A program made the position numbers and the translations under genes. A model generated the notes under the pieces. It saw only the letters and a list, made by a program, of their open reading frames with translations, searched no databases and was not told the origin of the DNA. From positions 29,414,498-29,478,497 of the forward strand of contig OU964921.1 in assembly GCA_918807975.1 (NCBI GenBank): a DNA stretch of 64,000 nucleotides, read 5' to 3'. Within the stretch, counting starts at the first letter, position 1; each line of letters begins with the position of its first letter. This DNA is from Aplidium turbinatum. Taxonomy: Eukaryota; Chordata; Ascidiacea; Aplousobranchia; Polyclinidae. Below are positions 10,900-23,416 of this stretch, one piece after another.

Positions 10900-11624
10900 A
10901 TGACGCAGCGGATCAGGCGTTAAAAATGCAAACCGGAGTCGATTTCCGGCTAAGCTGGTTGTTAAAAATACCGCTCACCTCTACCTTGGGCACGGGTCGG
11001 CAACCTTTAGCATTAAAAGAGCCATTCGGTCTCGTCTCCATCAAACTAAAACCTGCCCTGAGCCGCACCATTCGGCCTCGTCTCCATCAAACTAAAACCT
11101 GCTATCAGCCGCACCATCTACATGTAATTAACTGCTTACAGCAAAAACCTAACGCTTGCAGGAAAGCCTTTTGTTCGTGTTATTCGGCCGCACCCTGTGG
11201 AACTGATTTGTAGTTACCATTCCAACAGCTGTCAACTTATTAACATGACTGGGAAATTTAGCTATACAGTAATTGATTTAGCTACACTGACCAGCTGCAA
11301 AATACCATTACTAGCTGCAAAGCAAACCGTAGCTACAAAGGTAAAGTGTTGCGCCTCCTTGTCGCAACTATTCGTTTTTTGATTATTGCACCACAATGGT
11401 TTAATTGTGACACGAACTAATACAAAAAAGTATCACGTGAGCCAGAGCCGCAGGTTGCCGACCGCTGACCTAGGGTGTAACTAATTGGGTGGGCACAATT
11501 GCTGAAGGTGGCCGAGAGAAAGGAACTGGGTACCCTACTGTTAGTGCCGATGGCTTAGTACAATGAGAGCCTATCTTTTCATACCCGACACTTGAATCAA
11601 GTATGGGACCACCTTTACCTTTAC
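10900..11624 (+). mobile_element. tRNA-derived SINE, family A, split by a hAT element
   Basis: The head at 10900-10990 has an A-box-like GCAGCGGATCAGGCGTT and a B-box-like GGAGTCGATTTCCGG, then CAGCTGGTTGTTAAAAATACCGC-like text. The body resumes at 11468 (GGTGGCCGAGAGAAAGGAAC, TTAGTGCCGATGGCTTAGTA) and ends in an ACCTTT-rich tail near 11624. A second copy, in reverse, lies at 36124-36400. Confidence 0.8.
10983..11475 (+). mobile_element. hAT-type MITE inserted in the SINE
   Basis: The element is 10991-11467. Its left end is CACGGGTCGGCAACCTTTAG and its right end, reverse complemented, is CAGCGGTCGGCAACCTGCGG. It is flanked by ACCTTGGG and ACCTAGGG (8 bp, one mismatch). AAAGAGCC-type subterminal sequence is typical of hAT MITEs. 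It has no transposase. Confidence 0.85.
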
Positions 11625-11639
11625 AACATCACAAAACTT

Positions 11640-14090
11640 CTTATGTTCCGCTTTTTTATTTAGAACTTGTAATTCGCGTAACGGACAAGACATCTACCAA
11701 CGATGTGAGAGGAGCAATGCGGAGGGTCTCGCATCCCGGACACAATTGGCGATGGAGTTATTCCCTGACGATCCTTCCAAGCAGTAGATTTTTTATGCTA
11801 TTAACTGGTGCGCTTGCGTTTCTGCATGGTCACGTCACATGCCCTGCTGCTTTATTTAACTGATGTTAAAAGGCGAAGTTGGGTTAGAGCCAAAAACGGC
11901 ATCCAGCCATTTTTTGTGGTTGCACAATGCACATATTGTGAAAACTTTTTTGTATTGATGTTTGGCTCACTTAGAAGCTAAACCGAATTGAGGTGGAAGC
12001 AAGGCCAAAGACAGCCTCCGCAGTTAACTTGTGTCGAATGTCAACGCTATTTCCCGCTGTACTCTGGTGCAATTTTTTTCCGTCTTTTTAAGTATATCGT
12101 TTTCGTATATTTATTGATAACGTGTGTTCTATCATTTCGTAAACAGCAACACTAAAATCCTAAACCGCCTTTACGTAATTAGTGTCTGGTCTCGATAATG
12201 AGTCGCGAGCGGTTTCTTGTCACTCCAATGATAACTGTTCTTAATGCTACAATTTTTGTACTTTTTCGTTTTCAAACTATTCTTTGCATGTCAGTGCGTT
12301 TGCAATCTCACATGCTATTTTATAATCAAGTAACATATTTTCCCACCGACAGTACATCATTTTACTTTGTTCAATGTAGAAGCTGCCTATTGAGAGCTGT
12401 GAAATGAGCAGATTTATTCTGTAACTGAAGAATTTTTTCAGCTTTACTCTCATTTACCCCGGGATGACTTTCTAAAGGCAACTTTTACGCCACCAGCTAT
12501 TTTAGGCTGCAACATGGTTATCGTAAAAAAATGTCCTGCCTGAAGTATGACCCAGTTGCCATTACATACATTTTTGAGACTATTATAGCATTTACCACGT
12601 ATACTGAGACTACCCTACTGCGCACCTTCAGCTGTAATGGCCGTTAGCTATGAAAAGCAATAAACAAGAACTCACGTTAAATGAGTGATTATGTTAGCTG
12701 GCAACTGCATAACAGGCTACTACGGGTTGTATTACAACCTATGGTGAAGGCACATTCCACGAATATATTTGCAGATTTTGACATTCGCGGTTATGGCTGG
12801 CTCCATAGGTAAAGTGTCAAAATGTATTTCTGAATAATGAATTGATACTGTTTCTGTGCACATTCAATAAAACGCTTGTGATCAATCTACTACATGTATT
12901 GTTAATTAACGTTTTGCTACATAGAATAAAACACAAAATTATGCGTGACTTGCTTGTAGATGCAGTGCAGATGCGAGTGGACTATTTTTATTCTTGAAAA
13001 TAAAAAATTTTCAATATTAGTTTAGTGGTCTCGGTTGAGAACATTAAATAAACGTTACATGCTGTAGAATGTAGATGTTACCTGTGATGTTCGTTACAAT
13101 GCAGTTACACAATAATTGTAACAGTGCTCTTCAACGGGAGTTTCGTGAGTTCAAAGGGTACCTCGTTTTTTAAGAAAATTGCTTTGTTTCAACAAGCTAT
13201 ACTGATGGGTCATTGTAAATATTTAGATAACCGTGTCGCACTCACGCTTCAAGTAGGCTAGTTAGTTAAACAAAAGGTTGAGTGCAGTCATTTCAGTACA
13301 TAGCCGAAAAAGACGTTGGTCGTTGATACTTATTGCGTCACTGTTTATTGTTATAATTACTCTAAATTTTTGTTAGTGGGGATTCCGTGACAAACGCGAA
13401 AGTAAATCAGGGACTCCGCGATGACAAGAAGGTTGAAGAATGTTGATCCAGATTTCTTTTTGCATTTTGTATCTATAGGTTTATTAAGTTGGAGGTCGAT
13501 TCCCTTCAACATGTCTAACCGACTCGAAACAGGTTTAATGGGGAAATTGGCAGAAAGTTCCTCAGGATCAAAAACCTGACTGATGCCGTTGTTCGTACGA
13601 GAACCAATTACATAGGCCAGACTTTCAGTTTTAAGTGGGCATTGTTTTGCTTAACTGCATATCTTCACGTTGCGCAATTCCATTTTCTCATGCAGAGAAT
13701 GTATTGTATTGTACACAGAGAATCATGTATTGAAATATGTGACGACTGATTCACCACCACGTCCTTCAATGCAAATACAACGTACAACTCAGGAGAATGG
13801 CGCATTTATCAGTTGACATAAAACAACAGAAGTAATTGTCTATCTCGTATCCTAACTGCTGGAAGCAAGTATCTCACCCATTTTAGCGCTTTGTACGCTT
13901 CCCATGCTTTCTTCCAGTCCGCTTGTAGATTTTGCCATATGGGTATAAAAATAAGACACTTTTTCAAGTACCGTAGGCTACTACACGAGAAAAAGAATCT
14001 AGTGCACTGATTGGTATGACAGAGTATAATATATGATATCTTACTATACAGACACAGTATATGACAATTATATATAAAATATGTCAAACC
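11640..14090. other. 2.4 kb with no recognised gene
   Basis: AT-rich unique-looking DNA with short open frames only. None resembles a known protein, and I saw no splice-bounded exon. A terminal exon of the CHPF-like gene could in principle hide here. Confidence 0.5.
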
Positions 14091-14324
14091 TAGGGATTTA
14101 TATTAGGGGGTTTAAAACTGCATCCAGTTTTGGATTTTTAGCCACATTAAAGTCTTGTTTTATTTTTTTTAAATGTTGTACTTTTTATAAGCTATGCGGG
14201 AGCAGTAAAGTTAGTTTTAAATCAACTTATGGTTTCTCGTTGAAAGCAAACTTGAAACAAGAATTGGTCCTTCTAGTGTGGCGGGAAACCACAGCTTCGT
14301 AACCCGTAATATAATGCTCTAAGT
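14091..14324 (+). mobile_element. TA-flanked MITE, family TAGGGA, copy 2
   Basis: It starts TAGGGATTTATATTAGGG and shares with 2804-3051 the order of GTTAGTTTTAAATCAACTTA, TTTCTCGTTGAAAGCAA-like text and a CCCGTAATATAATGCTCTA end. More decayed than the other two copies. Confidence 0.55.
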
Positions 14325-14622
14325 AAAATTACCAAAAAACAAGTAAATAAAAATGACATGACCTACACTGAAAGAGAAGTATCCTCGTGAATTAATTCAA
14401 AAGCAATGAGAATCAGAAAAAGACCTACAAAATAAAAACTCGAACGTTTCATTGTTATAAAACATATGTGGGATATTATAAAGTACGTTAGATCTTTCTC
14501 CGTAACTTGCTTCAACCACCATTTTACGCAAACACTAAACTCATCACATTAAAATAAATCACCTAATATGCAGCACATACATAGCATTAAATCCATTAAT
14601 TACGAAAAAAGAATAGTTTCTC

Positions 14623-14704
14623 CTATTTGTTGGGTGGTCACACCAACACAGTAGATGCAGTGCCCTGCATATGTCAAATGTATGTGTGACCACTCAACAA
14701 ATAG
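14623..14704. repeat. Hairpin around a short loop
   Basis: CTATTTGTTGGGTGGTCACAC pairs with GTGTGACCACTCAACAAATAG with one mismatch and a ~40-bp loop. It is the only clear structure in the 14.3-15.0 kb gap. Confidence 0.65.
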
Positions 14705-15013
14705 AAAATATACGAAAGACTGATAATAAGGTTGGTAATGTAGCGATCAACGTGCTCGGTTTGGCAGAGATGAGACCCAGTAAGTAAACAACAGTACTCA
14801 CATCTGGAGACAGCCAATACAAATCAATCAGTGAGCTAAGTTGAAAAAAACGTCACTTTCATAAGTATAAGTATCCTAGTCAAAAAGAAATAAAGTTTAT
14901 AGATGTAGCCTAGAACAAAACATATGAAAAAAAATTGAAATGACTCTAGTACTTTGAACGGGTGGCATGAATCTTGCAAGAGCAAGTCTCAGGGATGCAG
15001 ACAACCGGTATGA

Positions 15014-18000
15014 TTACACCTTCAGTTGATAATAATCTGCCAGTGCATCTCGTAGTTTAATGTAGTCGTCCTTGCAGTTATAAACGTTGGCAGAAAGTCG
15101 AATCCACATTTTGCAATCAAAGTTTTGAAAAGCAGTCTGCACCGAGTACTTGAGCCAAAATATGACTATCAAGGCATCGGCAGATTCTGGTCTGCGATAA
15201 CAATAAATAATAATCACATTTTATTTTGCCCGAACGTACATTACAATAATCACAGATGCAACAGAAACTGGAAGCAGCAAAGGGGCATGCAGTCATCGTG
15301 TCAGCTGCTTTCAACTATTTTGGTTGTAAAAATACACAAAAACACCTCGGTATTAAGTGACCATGTAACCAAGCTAAAAGACGTTTTTTCGGCTCGCAAG
15401 GTGTCCTTGCTCGCAGCTCATTGTCTTGACTGAGCTCTTCACAGATAGAAGTAATTTAACTTAAAATCTGTGTGTGGACAAAAACTTAAAATAATAGAAG
15501 TTTCTCTGCAATTTCAAGAGTTTCTCTGCAATAAAAAAAATATACAACATGCGAAAGACTTTCCAACAACCAAGATGGCGCTGTCTTAGTTTGAAAGCAA
15601 ATCTTGTTAGTGACCGAGGGAGCAAAAATAGTTTCTGAAAACTACAAGCATCACAATTCTGAAACCATTTGGGTACAATTATGTTCCAAGAAACACCATT
15701 TTATTTTTCAGAAGACAGAGCGCCCGTTCACATTTCTGAGTGAATTCAAGATTTTCTCAATAAAAAAACCATTTCAGACTTTTGAAGCAAAGAATAATGA
15801 CCTGGAGTGACCTTATTCAGGCCTTGATATAAATCAAATGAATTTTGACATGGGATGTTTTGGTAAAGAGTGCAAAAAACGTGATTGAAAAAACGCTATT
15901 CATGTTAGCCTGGAAAGTCTATAGCGGATATATTCGCGACAAATTTCTACTGTAACATTCCCAGAAGTAGTTTTTTCAGAACTAGGTTTATTATGTATCT
16001 GTTTAAAATAATAACAAATAGTAGTTACAGACGAGACCATTTGTGTAATGTAAACTAACGCAGTTTCTTGTCCATTGAGGGGTTGGAGGATATCATGTTG
16101 CAATCCATATATATATGTGGTGGTACCATGCAATTGGTGTTTTGTGGTACTCTACTACTCGCACCAGATACACCAATCGCACAATGCGAAAGCGTAATAG
16201 ACTGATACAAAGGAAAATAATTTACGTGACAGAAGCGAAAGAAATGTCTAAAACCTTAACACCAAATCATAACACGAATCATTTCTGGTGTAATGCGCGC
16301 ACAAACATAAGTACAGGTCGTAAGACCTTTTCAGTTTACACCAAAGCAGCACAACACTAACGTGTCTTATAAACACTAAAGCGTCTTACTTGAGGTTAAC
16401 GGGCCAAGTAGGAAGTTCGACTAGGGCCATGCAAGGAGCCCTCATGTCCGGAGGAATATCCAAAGGCTTGGTTCCTAATGCTTTGCATAGCATAGGTACA
16501 GCCCAGCTCAACAACTCTTCAGCATAGCCAGTGAGCCCTTTCTTCCATGAAAAAAAGCATTATAAACAAACTTTATCTGAAATATTTCTTATTATCACAT
16601 CATCATAAAGTTTTTACGCAGTATCAAATAACTTATTCACCAAAAGCACACAATAGTTAGTATTTAGCTAGTATTAGTTAGCCTAAAATGTTCTACGTTG
16701 AAAACTGTAATTTTTTCAACATACCAAGCCACCGATTTCCTCATAAAACTGAAAAGCCGTTGGAAGAGTATAGAACGAAGAATAGTCTCTTGTGCCCAAA
16801 TACCCAAACCGATGGTGGAATGTCATCAGGGAGTTGGAAGTGATTAAAGGCCTTATCTGTCCTCGATACCTTGGAGATACCCACATGAATGCACAAGATC
16901 GTGAAGAAAAAGCCCATTTATGAAAGTTACCTGAATTAAATTACAAGAAGTTTGATGTTAAAGCAATTCAAAAATAATAAATCGTATACTAGCAATAGCG
17001 CACGCAAAAATATTTCATAGGGTTGGATTTTTAAATAATATTACATGAGGCTATGTTACACAAAATTGTGAAAATCTACTTTCAAAAACTACCAGCAAAG
17101 TTTGATGGCTGCCTGGAGTAAATACAACTGCCATGGCCTTGCACATGAAACCATACAGGTATACAATACATTTTACTGAGTAGTTGTGTGAAATTCATGA
17201 AACAATGTTTTAAATGAAAGCTTGGCAAAAAACGGAGCCAAGGAAGATTCTTTCAAACCTGAGCGAAACGATGACAAGATGACGTAAGAAATAACACGTT
17301 AGATTGAAAACTGTTTAAAAAATCCTGTTCGCAGTTACGAGATTGGCACTGCAAGTTAGTCATAGCATAACCCACAAGTTTTTACTATTTGATAGCAATG
17401 AGAGTATTTAAAAGAAAAAACACAATCAGCAACGAGTAACATCAAGTCTGTAAAAAGATCGTTATGCAATATGCATCAAATATATTTACTGTTCAACCAG
17501 CCCACAGTTGGTTTGAGCCTATAGTACAGTAGCAGTATGAAGCAAAACCATACCAACGTAGAAATCTGCTCCCAAATCATTCATGTCAAGCTTGATCTGC
17601 CCTGGAGCGTGAGCTCCGTCAATGACAGATATCACATTGTATTTCCTGCATAGGTCGACAAGCTTTTTCACTGGCATCACAACCGCAGAAGGACTTGTGA
17701 TGTGATCTGTAAATGCATATAAGTTGTGCAACACAACAGCACTTAACAGACGCTATAAACAAACAAACCATACAACTAACGTGATCGATTTCGAGTAATG
17801 GCTAGTACCAAATTTAAGTCATAAGTAGAGTAGACAACCGGAAACAGACATTGCAGTCGGCTGCAGCGTGGGTCAGGTGTACGTCGGAAGGCGTACACCG
17901 ATGCATAGCGCTCAAGTCCGCTTTCCCGCAATGCAGGATAAAGATGATAAAACAAACAAAAACAAACAAACAAACTAAATGGTGAGAATAAGTAGGCTAA

Positions 18001-20280
18001 TGAAACCATGTTCGGTGTTCGCTGCTGCGTAAATGCATAAAGTAAATGAACACGAATCAGTCTTTATGAAATGTTATAAAATAAAGTATTGATCAATAAA
18101 AGTAATTATGTTTTATTGCTTAACAGTTTATGAACATTAGGGTTGCATCAGGAGCCTTCAACTTTTCTAAATTAACTTCTGCCTGGTAATAAACTATTGC
18201 AGTTATGTAAAAATAAGACAGCTAATTTTTTTTAATGTTTAATCACTGTTTAGGGGACTAAGAGTGTAATGCGAGTTTCCAAATCTAAATAAGGCTCAAA
18301 ATATCTATAGTTAACACAGTATTTATTGAAATCCTGACTGGTAATAGCAGTTTGTATCACAATACAACATCTAAAGCATCACAACTGTAGTCAAGGTGCC
18401 GTCATCCTATAAGTGAAATCTTATGTATGTAGACCAAGACTATGTGTGTTCAGAGGTTAAAACATCCCAACCTCCAGAATGTAAACTTTTGTTGAAGTTT
18501 CCAAAAAAATTGGATCTTCCACTTTAAAGCTGGTTAACTTCAAGATAACCAGCAGTGAGGTGGAAAGTGTTGCACATCTGATGCTGTGCCCACCTATAAC
18601 TGTTATCTTAATGTTCTTATTTTCTACGAACTGTTTTTCATAAAGTTGGACTATGTCATCGTGACATTGGATAGGAAATGTGATGGGAAGATACCTTCTC
18701 TTCAATCCTGTAAAACAGATTTGGAAAGTAATTAATCTTTGGTGTTTTACTGGAAGAGTAGAAAGCCATATTATGTGTATAATGGCTAATACTTTTCAAC
18801 ACGATTTGGTTTGGATGTTTTAACTTGGCTAATAATATTAGCCATATACATAAACAGCAGTTTTTTTCAGGTCAGGCAGTAGGCTATGTTACCACAACAC
18901 AAAATAAAAACTAAAGACTGACTAAGAAATATTTACAGATAATACAGAAATGAATGTTATTACAGTATATGAATCGATATAAATATTACATATACTTGTG
19001 AATATTCACATACTACACACAAATTAGCCACATAATCTGAAATTATGCTGCATTTCTATAAAAAAAATAATACTACTTTTATAATATTGAAATAAGTCCT
19101 AACAATTTGTAATGTGAGACCGTCAGACCACTCGGCATGCGACAACTCAGCAAGTGTTTCAACTCATTCAGCTACTGCCAAGTCAGCAAATGAGCTTTAC
19201 TTGCTCAGTTCGGACTTGCTTGGTCATTGTTGGTTAAACTGATTTTGCCGACTTGTGACATGCCAAGCTTCAGCTTGCTCAGTTGTTACTTCCTCAGTTT
19301 TATCATTTGCCAACTTTAGCCACTTGCTAGCTCAGTTGCCACTTGTTCATCTGCTATTAATGTGTACTTGGCGTGTGATAACATTTTCTCTTTTACGTCC
19401 TTACCATGGAATTGCTCCATTTCTTCAGCAGTATTTTGCACAGCAAGGTATGTATGTGATGTAAGCAAAATCTCTGATTCACAATCAAACTTGAGCCATT
19501 TCAAAATGCAATTGGTTCCTATTATGCAAACAGTACGGTAATGAAACTTTAAAAATGATTCAAAGCAGCATTTAGCTGATCGAACAAAGCACTGTGAAGA
19601 AAATGGCTAATACTTCAATTGTTGTGGAAACAACGCATACACACAGCACAGTAGGCCTATCATATTTATCATTTTAAATAATAGGCTGAAATGCAGTGAA
19701 ATGGCATAATTTATTCTTAAACACTTTTTTTATTAAACCAACTAAAATAATGTTGCTGAATATAAGTTGCAATCAGCGACACAGAACTATAAAACAAAAC
19801 ACTACCTGTAGTCGCATTATCCGTGACAAACAAGTCTTCAGGGTTTGCACCAACAAAACTGGCAGCACAGACTACAGCCTCTTGGTAGTATTTTGCAAGA
19901 TTTATTCTGAACCACACATCTGGCTGATCTTCTTGCTCTTGTAATAATCTACCAAGTAAACATAGTAGAGATTAATAAAATGAAGTAATTATAACCATCA
20001 TCCAAACTCGGTTTTGTCTTCACTAGCGGGGGTGGCCGATTTCTTCAATATACATTTCTCAAAACTTTAAAACAAACTGCAAAAAAGTTATGCAAGCACA
20101 CATATGTTTTTTTATTAGATTAAAACTATAAATAGGTTGCTTTAATTTCTAGAAAACTTACTCAAATCGTTTATTCATCACAGATGTTGGAGCCAATCCA
20201 TAACTACCATGATTGATTCTTGCCCCACAATTACTTTTTAAAAACAGCTTTTGTACTTCTTCTGATCCAGGTTGCAACAT
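15014..20280 (-). CDS. Class-V PLP-dependent enzyme, isopenicillin-N-epimerase-like, complete, 8 exons
   Basis: Exons in order: 20280-20162, 19948-19806, 19518-19405, 18707-18594, 17706-17554, 16930-16725, 16541-16390, 15191-15014. All junctions are GT-AG and the phases agree, giving 1,179 nt (393 codons including stop). The product is a fold-type-I PLP enzyme of the class-V aminotransferase/isopenicillin-N-epimerase family: NHGSYG near the N-terminus, DNATTG cofactor loop, ILLTSHTYLAVQ, IDGAHAPGQ with the Asp that binds the pyridine nitrogen, GNFHKWAF with the Schiff-base Lys, and MWIRLSANVYN at the end. Relatives include cysteine or selenocysteine lyases and hercynylcysteine sulfoxide lyases, so a C-S lyase or desulfurase role is plausible, but the substrate cannot be read here. 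The ATG at 20280 is the last Met before the conserved region; an in-frame ATG at 20376 would add a hydrophobic stretch. The protein looks cytosolic. Confidence 0.88.
17781..17976 (+). mobile_element. SINE family B, 5'-truncated copy, in an intron of the PLP enzyme gene
   Basis: From GTGATCGATTTCGAGTAATG to an (AAAAC)n tail it is nearly identical to 54531-54720, the 3' part of the full-length copy. It lacks the tRNA-like head. Few differences mean recent activity. Confidence 0.85.
19110..19340. repeat. Degenerate short repeats (ACTTGCTCAGTTG-like) in an intron
   Basis: The words CTCAGTTG, GCCAACTT, GACTTG and CACTTGCT recur loosely on one strand through an intron of the PLP enzyme gene. No unit length is clear and no function is suggested. 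Confidence 0.4.
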
Positions 20281-20915
20281 TTTGGAAAAAACAAAGCAGT
20301 ACCGTAGTACAATACAATGGAGACTTGCCCTAGTAGCTGCAATGAAAAACAAGAATGAGCTCCAGCCTTTCATCACATTGATATGATTTATGCAGCATAA
20401 ATCTTGTCAAATAGGTGATCTGGCAAAAATAGTTTCAACAGCCAAATGCTCATAAAAGAACTTAAACCATTGAGCAAGCCAATTTTGAACCAACGCCCAA
20501 CGTGTAATGTTGTTGAAAGTTAAGAATTTTGCTTTTTTAGCTTCAGTAAAAGTTGTGAATACACTGTTTTTGTAATAAAAATCAAAAGTTCATTGCGTAC
20601 CAGCTGGAAGATCTTTGCGTTCAACAAATGATATGCATACCATTGAAAGTGCAGTTGGTTAAGCAAAGTGTTGCAACCGAACCATATTTTATGACGTCAT
20701 AATTTTGTTATGTGATTTTTTTCCAAATTTTTTTCTATTAGGTTAGTATGGTAGGTAGGCAATAACTATAGGTCGGGGCATATGGTTTGACCCCAAAAAA
20801 ATTCCAACAAAAGGTTTTTCAACTGATTTGATTCTAAGTTTTGGGTGTCAGTACTAACATATTTAAAATCTTAAGGAATCCAACTTCCAAAAAGTGGTTA
20901 TTTTCAAGATAGTTT
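20281..20915. other. Upstream region of the PLP enzyme gene
   Basis: This should hold the promoter and any 5' untranslated exon of the minus-strand gene. I see no unambiguous TATA or initiator element and no other gene. Confidence 0.4.
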
Positions 20916-21292
20916 CCAAGATGGCCGCCAAACCATTGAACAAAACAGTAAATTGACCATAACTTGGTCATCATATGACCAAAACATGTAGTTTTGGTAT
21001 CTATATCTAGGTTTTTATACCCTGTGTGAAGTCGATGAGACTATTCTCAGAATTGTTGAATTATCTGATAGCCTATAAATTCAATATGGCAAACCAAGAT
21101 GGCCGCCAAACCATTAAAATAACAGTAAATTGACCATAACTCGGTCATCATATGACCAAAACATGTAATTTTGGTGTCGATATCTAGGTTTTTATACCCT
21201 GTAAAGTCAATGAGACTATTCTCAGAATTGTTAAATGATCTGATAACCTATAAATTCAATATGGCAATCCAAGATGGCTGCCAAAACAATTA
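20916..21292. repeat. Tandem repeat of ~176 bp, about 2.1 copies
   Basis: CCAAGATGGCCGCCAAACCA occurs at 20916 and 21093, and a variant at 21269 (spacing 177 and 176). The units share TGACCATAACT(T/C)GGTCATC and TTTTATACCCTGTG. Identity by eye is about 90%. No open frame crosses it. Confidence 0.85.
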
Positions 21293-21448
21293 AAAATGTA
21301 CAATAGCAATGTATTGTTTATTAAAAAACCTGGTAAATTTCTATATATATTTGAATTTGGGTAAACTGAGCAGGCATAAAGAGTTTATGCGATGTGGTCA
21401 TGTAGACTCTTGACATAATTAGCGTAAAGAAAGCAAATGGATCAAGTA

Positions 21449-22015
21449 TTACTAATGCTCATCGCTGTCACTCTCGATGTCATCGTCTGTAATTATGTGA
21501 TTGCTGTATGGACACATGAATCAGTTTGGCATGGTCCACATCCAACATGGAATGGTAGACCATACCTCCGGCAACTACAGTGAGGTGGACACGATTCGCA
21601 ATTGCAGTGATCCTTTCCAGTAGCCTAGGTTGTCCGAGGCAGCTTTCATGTCCGTCATGATTGGAACCAGGCGCGGATTTATAGGGGGGGCCCAGGGGGC
21701 CCGGGCCCCCCCCGAAATTTTGTGAAAAATTGTATTTTTCCGCATCAAATGGTTTGATATGCTTCTAAACAGCTGATATTAGTCCCTCGGCATCACAATT
21801 GATGAAAATGGTTGTTTTAATGTCTATTTTGTAGCATATTGTATATGTCGTAGTATCATTGTTCATATCTGTTTAGCTTTTTCTTTCTTTTTAATCGATT
21901 TTCAAATTTTCTGGCCCCCCCGAAAAAACTCTTAGATTCGCGCCTGATTGGAACCATCTGATTATTGTCTACTTTCAATCCCCAGTCTAGAGCATCCATA
22001 CCATCGTCAGTAGCC
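21449..22015 (-). pseudogene. Cysteine-rich ORF fragment (MTDMxAA..C-rich family), split by a MITE
   Basis: Minus-strand text reads DALDWGLKVDNNQMVPI, then MTDMKAASDNL after the MITE, then in another frame CESCPPHCSCRRYGLP and CGPCQTDSCVH, ending in an acidic tail and TAG. I recognise the layout (WGW..VPIMTD..AAP..L..CNC..CSCRRYGLPC..CGPC) from uncharacterised proteins common near transposons in invertebrate genomes. It has frame breaks and a MITE insertion and is not functional. The parent gene's function is unknown to me. Confidence 0.55.
21660..21954 (+). mobile_element. hAT-type MITE (CAGGCGCGG family), short copy, perfect 8-bp duplication
   Basis: The element is 21668-21946 (279 bp). 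It begins CAGGCGCGGATTTATAGGGG and ends TTAGATTCGCGCCTG. ATTGGAAC is duplicated exactly at 21660-21667 and 21947-21954. The internal block CGCATCAAATGGTTTGATAT is shared with the longer copy at 55608-56284. Confidence 0.93.
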
Positions 22016-22019
22016 TACC

Positions 22020-23400
22020 CATCCTGACCACAGGGGCGCCGGAACGATTTTTGACTAAGGGGGCAAGATTACGAAAAAAGGGCACTTTTGTTTACTAAAA
22101 GGCCTTTTTTTTAAGTTTTGTAGGGACCCGAATGAATTTCCATTGTTTTTAGCTTTCTACAAAATGTAATTCTCACATAACATTTGCGTCTCTTAAAAAA
22201 GGCTCACTTGTTGTGCACCGAGATAATTTTGATGGATCATTTTTTACTCAAATAACCTTCCACTGACAGCTTTCCTCAAGTGATTCTGTTTAATGGCAAG
22301 TCATCGCTTTCAATCTTCTCTGCTTTAACAAAACGTTATATCCGCAGTTCACCTCTGCGGCGGAATCTCACCAGGAGTTCACCCTAGTTCGTAAACATTG
22401 TTGAAATTTGCCAATTTTAACTTACGTAACTGTTTGCTTTTTCCTTTTTCTGAAAGTGGTTTATATACCTCTGCACAAAACAATTTTAACTCAGACTCAT
22501 AATATTATTGAAAATTATCTCAGACTCATAAGATAACTTTCCAAAATTCAAAATCTAAATTCAATTCGAACTCACGAATATAAGAACTTGAGACTCATTG
22601 TGTTACCTTTGTACCATCGAAGCTTTGTTACGCCAGCAGCGTACGGTATCTGCTGTCATCAGGGGAATAAACATTTAATACAATAAAACATTACACCCCT
22701 GCATTGGTGCCCCGAGCGTTGCCTTGGCAAGAAAGAAGTAAGAAGAGAACAAGAAAATTCAACCAAAAAGGAGTATTAGTTTATATAGTCAACTTCAAGC
22801 CGAAGAACGAAAATCAAAAACTTTCCGCAATACAACAACATTCCATTCCAACATTCCATCAAAGAAATCAACTAACGGCAAGTGCTCATTTTAATTTTGT
22901 TTTTAATTTACCAATTGCCTTCCATCCTAAGCCCAATTTTCAAATGGAAGCGTTAATGTTTTATCTCCTATTGCTAAATATTTTCTCATTTACAACGCTA
23001 TTAGACGTTGTAGAAACTATGTTGATAATTAACTTGTACACTTGTCTCTCATACATTCCTGCATACTGTATTTTAACTGTTAAGCAAAAAGCGCTTTTGC
23101 CTAATTCACAAAAACAACGTTATTTTACATCGATGATCGTTGATAGAGACAAATGCCTGTAATTCAAAAGCTACAGCGAGTAATTTTGTTGACGACTTCG
23201 CCTTCTAATCACAATGCACTAACAAAATGGCTTGTTGGAATGAATGAACACGTAGTATTTTTGTTGACAGCCTTTTTGGAAAGTATAATGAATTGGTACG
23301 CGTTAAACTCTCTCGCATTTTCTCTCATGGCATTAGTTTTTTTACTTTTTATTGAGGTCTACCGGGCATGTTTTGACATTGCCTGAGAAATAGCACAGTC
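22020..23400. other. Gene-poor stretch; possible remains of a transposon end and an LTR/primer-site-like junction
   Basis: CAGGGGCGCCGGAACG at 22031 resembles a hAT terminus. TTACACCCCTGCATTGGTGCCCCGAG near 22690 resembles an LTR end followed by a primer-binding site, but no partner LTR was found. Open frames at 22704-23162 and 23153-23386 resemble no family I know. Confidence 0.3.
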
Positions 23401-23416
23401 TATTCCGGAATGTCTC

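Noticed and set aside
22685-22710. LTR end plus primer-binding site
   Set aside because: TTGGTGCCCCGAG looks suggestive, but no second LTR, target duplication or retroelement protein is nearby.
22704-23162. 152-codon ORF
   Set aside because: No recognisable family, low-complexity hydrophobic and Lys-rich composition, and no splice or start context. Left as non-coding.
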